Shown here one piece after another: positions 36,081-41,898 of a stretch of 64,000 nt of DNA. Below the pieces are notes generated by a model. The model made no database searches, was not told the DNA's origin, and worked only from the letters and a program-made list of their open reading frames with translations. A program made the translations under genes and the position numbers. The stretch lies in the NCBI RefSeq assembly GCF_963678845.1, contig NZ_OY787468.1:186001-250000 (forward strand). The letters run 5' to 3'. This DNA is from an uncultured Bacteroides sp. (lineage in GTDB: Bacteria; Bacteroidota; Bacteroidia; Bacteroidales; Bacteroidaceae). Positions within the stretch are counted from its first letter, which is position 1; every line of letters starts with the position of its first letter.

Positions 36081-36116
36081 AGGGGTAAGAATAGGGGTAA
36101 GAATAGGGGTAAGAAT
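36081..36116 (+). repeat. Three perfect 12-bp repeats near attL (putative integrase arm sites)
   Basis: AGGGGTAAGAAT occurs three times head to tail (36081, 36093, 36105). Nearly the same 12-mer (first base T) occurs three more times near attR (52148-52193). Repeats of one word flanking both core sites are what lambda-type integrases use as arm-binding sites. Confidence 0.7.
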
Positions 36117-36291
36117 AAAACGCCAATTATTCCAGACACTTTCATAAGAATAAAAAACAGAATTACAAGAATCCTTTTTTATCCATTCTTTATAGACTAA
36201 CTTAAACTTATTTCCATTTTAGTTTTTTTTAAGGAATCGAGAGACACAGAATACTACTTTCTCCCCTTTAATAAATTCCTATTTATACAAT

Positions 36292-36530
36292 CCTTTTTAA
36301 TAGAGTCAGATTTGTCGGATTTTACATTATTGCCTTTTTAATAGCCTCCGAAAACTCCGATTTTATATTCCTCCTTTTTTAATAGACTCAGAAAACTCAG
36401 TTTTTCTCTTTTTATAGGACTCGGAAAACTCGGATTTTCTCTTTTTATAGGAGTCAGAAAAGTCAGGTTTTAACTTTTATCTAAATCAGATAGAGCCTTT
36501 TTAATAGCCTCTGAAAACTCTGGTTTATAT
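36292..36530. repeat. Six-unit array of covarying double words
   Basis: Each unit has a T-rich lead (CTTTTTAATAG or CTTTTTATAGG), then a five-base word, four A (TTT-type in the first unit), and the same word again exactly nine bases on. First-word starts are 36305, 36346, 36387, 36420, 36453 and 36509. Words are GTCAG (second copy GTCGG), CTCCG, CTCAG, CTCGG, GTCAG and CTCTG. Read on the minus strand each unit can encode Lys-x-Glu/Asp-Phe-Ser-Glu/Asp-x-Ile/Tyr-Lys-Lys (Lys for Phe in the first), but the units are not all in one frame. The 36117-36291 stretch before it shows nothing recognisable. Confidence 0.85.
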
Positions 36531-36571
36531 AAATACAAAAGAGGATTCTCATTTACAGGGAACCCTCTCAT
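36470..36571 (-). CDS. Possible 33-residue protein ending in an array unit
   Basis: I do not recognise this peptide. It starts four bases after the stop of the 97-residue gene, with GGAG (36579-36582) seven bases before the ATG, so translation is plausible. Its C-terminal half is unit six of the array (KPEFSEAIKKAL). Five related segments follow downstream without usable starts. It may be a real small gene whose 3' end was duplicated, or a chance frame across a DNA-level repeat. Confidence 0.4.
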   Translation of the reverse strand: MRGFPVNENPLLYLYKPEFSEAIKKALSDLDKS

Positions 36572-36575
36572 AGAA

Positions 36576-36869
36576 CTACTCCATCAATTTTTTAATGATG
36601 TTGTCTGGTACTTTATTATGTATATCATACATTGCGCTTGCTGTCTCTAATTCAGACGTCTTAACGTAGTACTTACCTATTATCCGGTTCTGAGCCGGAT
36701 AATACTTTATCCAGGCTTTATCGCGCCATTCTTTAATGAGCCTCTTACCGTATATTTTCTCAGCTTGCGAGATTGTAACTACCTCAGGTAGAAGATTAAG
36801 AGCTTTCAATGTCTGGATAGTACCAATCTTGATACTATTCGCTATAATAATCTCTAAATACCTTTCCAT
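36576..36869 (-). CDS. Unknown 97-residue protein, HTH-like
   Basis: I do not recognise the family. The middle (VVTISQAEKIYGKRLIKEWRDKAWIKYYP, about 30-58) resembles the helix-turn-helix plus wing of small excisionase or MerR-like DNA-binding proteins, followed by a strand pair (NRIIGKYYVKTSELE). It is in the leftward operon that starts with the 47-residue membrane protein, opposite the repressor. It could be a DNA-binding regulator or recombination directionality factor of the element; that is inference. Confidence 0.6.
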   Translation of the reverse strand: MERYLEIIIANSIKIGTIQTLKALNLLPEVVTISQAEKIYGKRLIKEWRDKAWIKYYPAQNRIIGKYYVKTSELETASAMYDIHNKVPDNIIKKLME

Positions 36870-36964
36870 ACTTTTGATTTTTTAGGCTGTTTCATTTGTT
36901 TTTGAGCTTTATAAAGGACTTGAGCTTTTTATTGTTACTACTGAAACACATTCGCATCTCTATG

Positions 36965-36988
36965 CTATGCTGCCTTCAAATCATTCAT
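36965..36988 (-). CDS. Seven-codon frame behind a strong Shine-Dalgarno site
   Basis: AGGAGG (36995-37000 on the minus strand) stands six bases before an ATG that opens only MNDLKAA before a stop. It lies directly after the 69-residue gene. A perfect ribosome site before such a short frame suggests a leader/mini-gene, or a longer gene truncated by a frameshift. Confidence 0.25.
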   Translation of the reverse strand: MNDLKAA

Positions 36989-37006
36989 GGTACACCTCCT
37001 TTTGTT

Positions 37007-37216
37007 TTATGTTTCAAAATCTACAACCGTTTCAATGGGTTCTTTGTTCAGAGTCTTAAGCTTTTCAGTAAGCTTAACATTCTCTTTTTGTATGTTATCT
37101 ATCAAATGTTTCTGATAAGTAATCATACCTTCTATTCTACCAAATTCTCGACCTTGTTCAAAAGCTCTGTACTCTGTTGACAGATTCTTCTGATCTAATT
37201 CTTTATTCTTGCTCAT
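37007..37216 (-). CDS. Unknown 69-residue coiled-coil protein
   Basis: I do not recognise it. The sequence is charged and helical throughout, with a heptad-like stretch (LIDNIQKENVKLTEKLKTL, about 38-56) suggesting a coiled coil. It overlaps the 174-residue gene by 14 bases, which points to coupled translation. It is in the repressor-controlled leftward operon of the element. Confidence 0.6.
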   Translation of the reverse strand: MSKNKELDQKNLSTEYRAFEQGREFGRIEGMITYQKHLIDNIQKENVKLTEKLKTLNKEPIETVVDFET

Positions 37217-37727
37217 CTGATACTTCTTTTATTATTTCTGCAACAAACTTGCCACTAATCATAATGGCAACATTAAAGATATTATCATTTATGTTATTTA
37301 CAAATTCATTAAAATCTGATACGCCAACCTCAAAAGAATTCTCTTCCATTTCTGAGTAGGCATCTTTATATTTCTCACGCTCAAGAGATAAATTTGATAT
37401 TATTGAGTAGAGTTCCGGAGCAATATTTTCCAGGAACATCTTCTGTGTTAAATCATGCTCAGATGTTATAACCCCACTTTTTGAGAAATCATACCTAATT
37501 TTTGAACTGATCAGATATGAAACGTCATCAACAGAATTCTCAATGTAGTTGTTAAAATCTTCTTCTGAGTCTTGCCCGGAAGTAACACCTTGTCTTTTTA
37601 ATCGTGTACTAATCTGATTGTAAGATAGCTTTGTCTTGATAAGTGTTTTTAAAAGATCTTTAAGTTCCCCGTAAGTAACATTAATTTGCGCTTCTTCGCT
37701 TTGAGACATTGTTTTTTTAGATTCCAT
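37203..37727 (-). CDS. Unknown 174-residue acidic protein
   Basis: I do not recognise it. The protein is acidic and mostly helical, with no signal peptide or membrane segment. The region KTLIKTKLSYNQISTRLKRQGV (about 28-49) could be a small helix-turn-helix. It starts two bases after the 47-residue membrane protein and overlaps the 69-residue gene, so these are one operon under the element switch. Early position after the repressor-controlled promoter suggests a regulatory, anti-repressor or host/phage-interference role, but there is no direct evidence. Confidence 0.65.
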   Translation of the reverse strand: MESKKTMSQSEEAQINVTYGELKDLLKTLIKTKLSYNQISTRLKRQGVTSGQDSEEDFNNYIENSVDDVSYLISSKIRYDFSKSGVITSEHDLTQKMFLENIAPELYSIISNLSLEREKYKDAYSEMEENSFEVGVSDFNEFVNNINDNIFNVAIMISGKFVAEIIKEVSDEQE

Positions 37728-37729
37728 AA

Positions 37730-37873
37730 TTAATAAAATAATTTTAGTTTGTAAGCTGATAATGTGATCATCACCAAGCCTATTATGTTAGACAATAAAA
37801 AATTGCTTTGTGTTGCTAATAACAAGATCATTCCAGTTACTAATAATGCTGTGTAAAGTCGTTTTGTTTTCAT
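37730..37873 (-). CDS. 47-residue two-pass membrane peptide
   Basis: An open frame of 47 residues with a basic start (MKTKRLYTAL) and two hydrophobic segments (about 8-22 and 26-42). It is the first gene after the leftward promoter and stops two bases before the next start. The two-helix hairpin resembles small holin-like or membrane-stress peptides in outline only; I cannot assign a family. Confidence 0.55.
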   Translation of the reverse strand: MKTKRLYTALLVTGMILLLATQSNFLLSNIIGLVMITLSAYKLKLFY

Positions 37874-37906
37874 AGTTTTAAAGCTTTATCTTTAATAATT
37901 GTGATG

Positions 37907-37937
37907 CAAATATAAGTTATAACTTTAAGTAAGCAAG
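37907..37937 (-). promoter_or_regulatory. Leftward promoter of the element switch
   Basis: On the minus strand CTTG (37934-37937), a 19-base spacer and TATATTTG (37907-37914) fit the Bacteroides pattern. The -7 box overlaps by one base the perfect palindrome AAGTTATAACTT (37914-37925), a likely repressor operator within the spacer. Confidence 0.65.
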
Positions 37938-38023
37938 ACTAGATTAAAGTTTTAACTATAATTTAACTTATGTAGTTAAAGTAATAACTATATTTGTACT
38001 ATTATTAATTAAAGTTATAGCTT
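37914..38023. promoter_or_regulatory. Operator region with repeated AGTTA/TAACT half-sites
   Basis: AAGTTATAACTT (37914-37925) is a perfect 12-base palindrome, and AAGTTATAGCTT (38012-38023), just before the repressor ATG, is a near copy. Between them AGTTA and TAACT occur as pairs (around 37948-37988) with varied spacing. The sites cover both divergent promoters, as expected for an autoregulated cI-type switch. Confidence 0.6.
37989..37996 (+). promoter_or_regulatory. Rightward -7 box for the repressor gene (TATATTTG)
   Basis: TATATTTG fits TAnnTTTG 27 bases before the repressor ATG. The -33 box is poor, which may suit an autoregulated promoter. Confidence 0.5.
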
Positions 38024-38272
38024 ATGAAACTAATAGTTAGTGAAGTGTGCAAGAGTAAAGGAATATCGTTAAAAGAGTTGGCTGGAAAACTTGGTATAAC
38101 AAACGTTGGACTTTCTCAGCAAATTAACGGGAACCCGACTATTGACACGCTCGAAAAGATAGCTTCAGCTTTAGAGGTTAATATTACAGAGTTGTTTGAA
38201 CAAGAAAAGAAGAACACTGTAATTGTCTGTCCTAAGTGTGGAGCTAAATTAAATATCCGTTTAGAAGAATAG
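38024..38272 (+). CDS. XRE-family repressor with C-terminal CxxC
   Basis: An 82-residue regulator. Residues 4-60 form a lambda-repressor-type HTH (SLKELAGKLGITNVGLSQQINGNPTIDTLEKIASAL); the tail IVCPKCGAKLNIRL holds a single CxxC that could form half of a zinc ribbon in a dimer. It is the only rightward gene of the element and lies opposite the small-gene operon. It lacks the protease domain of classical cI, so induction would need an anti-repressor or another trigger. Confidence 0.87.
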   Translation: MKLIVSEVCKSKGISLKELAGKLGITNVGLSQQINGNPTIDTLEKIASALEVNITELFEQEKKNTVIVCPKCGAKLNIRLEE

Positions 38273-38282
38273 AAGAATAAAA

Positions 38283-38313
38283 AAGGCTAGCATATATTAC
38301 ACATGTTAGCCTT
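38283..38313. terminator. Terminator between repressor and MuF-like gene
   Basis: AAGGCTAGCAT (38283-38293) pairs with ATGTTAGCCTT (38303-38313) with one G-U pair, between two convergent genes. Confidence 0.75.
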
Positions 38314-38416
38314 AATTTTACTTTGAATCTCAGGTTTTTTCAGGTTTTTAGATCCAATTGAGTAAGCTGTTTTTTCGCTATATACTGTTTTAATGGTGGA
38401 TAGAATAGCATTAGAA

Positions 38417-39445
38417 TTAAAGTGCATTAGAAGCATCTCCGCCAAAGTTATCTTGTAACCAATAAGGCTGTGAAGCATTAATTGAATCAAAGTTATCACT
38501 GATATACTCCTTGGCACTTGCCGGAATACTACGAATGATCTGCGATTGAGGAAGATTACCAGTTAATAAGTAATTGGCGAAATCAACAGGATTCATCATT
38601 ACCGGAGTAGCAAAACAGATGCACCAAGGATGCCAGCCAACAAAAACAAAATCTTTTGGATACTTCCCGGCCATTGGATCACATATCTTGCATGGTTCTT
38701 TGGATGAATGGGAACGTTGAATATCTATTCCGAGGATAAAATCAAGTGCGTTCCATCTTACGTGATCAGCTTTTCTATATGCCATATTCGTTTCTGTGGC
38801 AGCCAAACGCATCATGTTCATCTTTTGAGACTTATACTGTCCTGTTCCTGGGTGAAAATCTCTCATCGGCTGTGATGGTACCAGCCTACCTTCATCATTC
38901 CTAATACGGTGAAACATTCTATCAGGATCTTCGAGCAAGTTTTTAAGGTCCTGACTTATGCCAGCAGCGCTACGACCAATCGACAAACCACTCTTTAGAT
39001 AAAATTCTAATTGAGTTTTTGTATTATCAGCCATATTCCAAATACGCTTGCTAAGATTCATGCCATTATCAACACGATTTTGCAGTTCAACAAGTGCTTC
39101 CATATTTCGCGAGAACATACCATTCTTTAAAACTTCTTTAATGGCCATACCATCTATAAAGCCTTTAACTAAGTCATCATTTTTAAGATTGGACCGGTTC
39201 CATGCACCAGTTTGATACGATTCTATGTTATTTGTTAATACAGCTTGCAACTCTAAAAGATTACGTTCTACAGCCTTTTCTACAACCAAATTACGTACCC
39301 AAACACTTTTATTGCCTGTATCCGACCATCTTCTTAGATTAACAGATACGGACTGGCAGAAGTTATTAAAGGCATTAGCTATATTATTTTGCTGTGTTAG
39401 TAACTTTTGGATATGTTGTTTATCGTAATATGATAACTCTGCCAT
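38417..39445 (-). CDS. MuF-like phage head morphogenesis protein
   Basis: A 342-residue protein with a long helical N-terminal half and a C-terminal Mu gpF-like domain: LAATETNMAYRKADHVRWNA (about 214-233), then CKIC (252-255) and WHPWCIC (271-277). These Cys/His residues are typical of minor head proteins encoded after the portal in SPP1/Mu-like phages. There is no toxin domain after it. It overlaps the portal stop (TAATG), indicating coupled translation. Unusually, no scaffold, protease or major capsid gene follows. Confidence 0.85.
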   Translation of the reverse strand: MAELSYYDKQHIQKLLTQQNNIANAFNNFCQSVSVNLRRWSDTGNKSVWVRNLVVEKAVERNLLELQAVLTNNIESYQTGAWNRSNLKNDDLVKGFIDGMAIKEVLKNGMFSRNMEALVELQNRVDNGMNLSKRIWNMADNTKTQLEFYLKSGLSIGRSAAGISQDLKNLLEDPDRMFHRIRNDEGRLVPSQPMRDFHPGTGQYKSQKMNMMRLAATETNMAYRKADHVRWNALDFILGIDIQRSHSSKEPCKICDPMAGKYPKDFVFVGWHPWCICFATPVMMNPVDFANYLLTGNLPQSQIIRSIPASAKEYISDNFDSINASQPYWLQDNFGGDASNAL

Positions 39446-40902
39446 TATACAATTCCTCCTAGACTTTCACGATTTAGCAAATTTTCTTTCTCTATAGCTT
39501 TCATCTCTTCTTCTGTATCCTTAGTGTAAGGAGAGCGAGATACAATAGTCCTTTGTGAGTTAAAAGGCTTTCCACCACATGCAAGTGATAAGTTATCAAG
39601 TTCTTCGGTTAAGTCTTCAGGAAGGATAGAGCCAAACGTTATCTCTATATCATTATCAGTAAGATCATTCTTGTACTTAATATCCAGAATGTTCATCATG
39701 GCAGCTCTAATAACAGATACGCAACGCTGAACAACCGGTCCGAATACTTCCATATTCTCGCTTGCCTTAATGATTGCATCCATCATCATAAACTTACGAG
39801 ATACGCCAGATACATTGCCAATACCTTTTAGATTATCAAAGGATAGATCAGGCGTTGATGTCCCAGAAAATAACTCATTGCGTAGTTGAGACAGTTCCTC
39901 TTTTACTGATTCGATAGACTGCTGCCATACCAGATAATCTGCATCTCCGTGTATCTCTTTACCGGTTTCCTCGTCTATAGTAATAGGAAAAGTAAGTTCT
40001 TTGCCTACTGTCTGCTTAGATGGAAGGTCAGCTTCACCATAGCTCTTTAATATTGGTTCAGCAAAGTAATCGTTAGTATCGGAAAGCCGGGATAATCGTT
40101 TTTCTAAGTAGTCGAGAACATTCGCCTCATTTTCCCATTCCGGAACATCCACTTCTGCATATACAACCGGGATAAGGCCAAACAGATTCTTATCTATAGC
40201 CATTTCCCATATGCCATTGATCTGCTTGGCAGATATGATCTGATCAGAGGTCCATATCTTAGCACACTGAGTATTTACGCCGTTTACATCAGCTTTGTAT
40301 TTGTAAATGAAAGCATCCATATCGTCATCATCATCGAAATGTGGATAAAACTCATAAGATTCATCATTATTAGAATCTTTAGGTAGATGAAGGATCTTCA
40401 CCTTAAGCTCTACAACCTTCTTACCATTTTTTATTGTTGTTGCAGGAAAGAATACAATAGCTGACTTTGTTTCAGATAAAACTACACGAGCGAATTTTTT
40501 AAGTATTGATTGCATCTTTAGTCTAGTGACGAACAGTTTCTTTAAGTCGTTAAATCCATCGTTGGTATCATCGGCAGACATTGTCATTTTACCACCAAAA
40601 AGGAAAGCTGCAGAAGTACGAACAATCTTCTTAGGAAGGTTAGTCACTATCTTAGCAACAGGCACATCTTTAGTGTCAATTAATAAAGGATCGCCTTTAT
40701 CATCTTTCAATGTTTCAGAATAGATGTTTACTTTCTTTGGAGGTCTAAGTCCTACACTATCAGGTCTACGCGTCCTCTTACCGTTATATTCGTCAAGATA
40801 TTCTCTCTGACATCTGTTTTCTATCGTGTCGACCGATAATGTAGAGACAACCTTTCCAAAGTTATCTTGATTCTGCTCTAATATTTCTTTGATTGAAGAC
40901 AT
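39445..40902 (-). CDS. Phage portal protein (SPP1 gp6-like)
   Basis: A 485-residue protein with the order of SPP1-type portals: N-terminal clip/wing (VNIYSETLKDDKGDPLLIDTKDVPVAKIVTNLPKKIVRTSAAFLFGG), an acidic middle with DDDDDMDAF, and the helical stem and crown (NLKGIGNVSGVSRKFMMMDAIIKASENMEVFGPVVQRCVSVI). The portal is the DNA entry vertex of a capsid and binds terminase. Here it stands without terminase or capsid genes, after a terminator that ends the upstream operon. It has no frame damage. Confidence 0.85.
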   Translation of the reverse strand: MSSIKEILEQNQDNFGKVVSTLSVDTIENRCQREYLDEYNGKRTRRPDSVGLRPPKKVNIYSETLKDDKGDPLLIDTKDVPVAKIVTNLPKKIVRTSAAFLFGGKMTMSADDTNDGFNDLKKLFVTRLKMQSILKKFARVVLSETKSAIVFFPATTIKNGKKVVELKVKILHLPKDSNNDESYEFYPHFDDDDDMDAFIYKYKADVNGVNTQCAKIWTSDQIISAKQINGIWEMAIDKNLFGLIPVVYAEVDVPEWENEANVLDYLEKRLSRLSDTNDYFAEPILKSYGEADLPSKQTVGKELTFPITIDEETGKEIHGDADYLVWQQSIESVKEELSQLRNELFSGTSTPDLSFDNLKGIGNVSGVSRKFMMMDAIIKASENMEVFGPVVQRCVSVIRAAMMNILDIKYKNDLTDNDIEITFGSILPEDLTEELDNLSLACGGKPFNSQRTIVSRSPYTKDTEEEMKAIEKENLLNRESLGGIV

Positions 40903-40954
40903 GATTTAACTTTTTTAAGCAAATTCTAAAAATATGATTGAAGTAAAAATAAAC

Positions 40955-41001
40955 AAATACAAAAAGCACAAAGATTGATACACTTTATACCAACCTTTGT
41001 G
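40955..41001 (-). terminator. Terminator after the 202-residue gene
   Basis: CACAAAGATTGATA (40967-40980) pairs, with a bulge, with the sequence ending CCTTTGTG at 41001; on the minus strand CTTTTTGTATTT follows. It separates the tape-measure operon from portal-MuF. Confidence 0.6.
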
Positions 41002-41020
41002 ATAAATCGTTAATATAACT

Positions 41021-41629
41021 TTAACATTTAGATTTTTGACTTATTAAAAAGTCATAATCTAGTTCTGCAGGAATAATTTTATTATTATCATCAGAACTGA
41101 AGAGCTGAGTAAGCTCTGAGATGTCGCGTTTGGATAGAGCAAAGAATTCATTAAGAGCCTCAACAGCTTTCAAATGAGCATTGAATAATTTTATACCTTC
41201 ATCTGTAGACACATAAGTACGACTAAGGTCTTTTAATTCTTCCAAGTTATCCCCTGTTACAATAAAATTACCAGCCTCATCATCAAAGGTCACAAATTCT
41301 AGAAGATTATGACAACCAAGTCTATCACATAGATTATCAATACTAAATACAACATTTTTTAGATCATGTATGATTTTATATGTTGTATCGCTTGCATATT
41401 TTTTTAATAGTAAATCAACTTCAGACTCTTTTTTTTGGAGAATATTTTCAATTTTTTTATAGTTTCCTTCAAAAATATCCACTCTAATTTCTTCTGTAAA
41501 TTGTCCTAAATAATAACTTTCAAACCTCTTTTTTAAATCATTCAAGGCTGGAATAATTTGATTATCAATAATTCTCAAATTACGAGATATCTCATTATTA
41601 TTTTCTGAGATTAAAATTTTATTTCCCAT
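41021..41629 (-). CDS. Unknown 202-residue element protein
   Basis: I do not recognise it. It is soluble-looking and helical, with charged heptad-like stretches (NYKKIENILQKKESEVDLLLKKYA, about 56-79) and an acidic C-terminal half. It lies between the small acidic gene and the terminator before portal, last in the leftward transcript that includes the tape measure gene. In a normal phage this place would hold tail or head-completion proteins, but no motif supports that. Confidence 0.65.
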   Translation of the reverse strand: MGNKILISENNNEISRNLRIIDNQIIPALNDLKKRFESYYLGQFTEEIRVDIFEGNYKKIENILQKKESEVDLLLKKYASDTTYKIIHDLKNVVFSIDNLCDRLGCHNLLEFVTFDDEAGNFIVTGDNLEELKDLSRTYVSTDEGIKLFNAHLKAVEALNEFFALSKRDISELTQLFSSDDNNKIIPAELDYDFLISQKSKC

Positions 41630-41650
41630 TTTTTTTCTAATTTTTAATGT

Positions 41651-41857
41651 TTATAACTTGCCTAATTCTAAATCTTTAGTACCATAGTCAGGCTGTTTAT
41701 TTTCTCTTTCATCCGGTTCATCGTTTAAATTAGCTACTCCATAATGTCTGTAGTCATCACCGTCCATTAGTTTGCGATAGTCTTCTACAGACTTTTCATC
41801 TTTGTCACCGTTAATAAGACTAATAAATTCTTCTGTTTCTCTTTCTTCTTCTGTCAT
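41651..41857 (-). CDS. Unknown 68-residue acidic protein
   Basis: A small, highly charged protein (MTEEERETEEFISLING..YRHYGVANLNDEPDERE) of unknown function. The frame is open seven codons further up, but GGAGG (41863-41868 region, minus strand) falls inside those codons and is ideally placed for the ATG at 41857, which decides the start. It lies between the tape measure and the 202-residue genes. Confidence 0.6.
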   Translation of the reverse strand: MTEEERETEEFISLINGDKDEKSVEDYRKLMDGDDYRHYGVANLNDEPDERENKQPDYGTKDLELGKL

Positions 41858-41898
41858 TTTGTACCTCCTTTTTTTCAAAATATATTTATATCTTTTTA

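Noticed and set aside
36081..36116. GGGGTAAG repeats as telomere-like or G-quadruplex DNA
   Set aside because: The same word appears at the other end of the element, including one inverted copy, which fits integrase arm sites better.
36292..36530. The six-unit array as a CRISPR
   Set aside because: There are no constant full-length repeats with unique spacers, unit length varies from 33 to 56 bases, and no cas gene is near.
36292..36530. Retron or diversity-generating retroelement
   Set aside because: No reverse-transcriptase gene is present in the element.
36896..37180. 94-codon plus-strand frame
   Set aside because: Antisense to the 69-residue gene; it lacks a ribosome site, while the minus-strand operon has overlaps and good ribosome sites.
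38287..38517. 76-codon minus-strand frame over the MuF-like gene end
   Set aside because: Another frame of the MuF gene and of the terminator; composition is not protein-like.
38417..39445. MuF protein as a polymorphic toxin carrier
   Set aside because: The protein ends soon after the MuF domain; no extra toxin domain or immunity gene follows.
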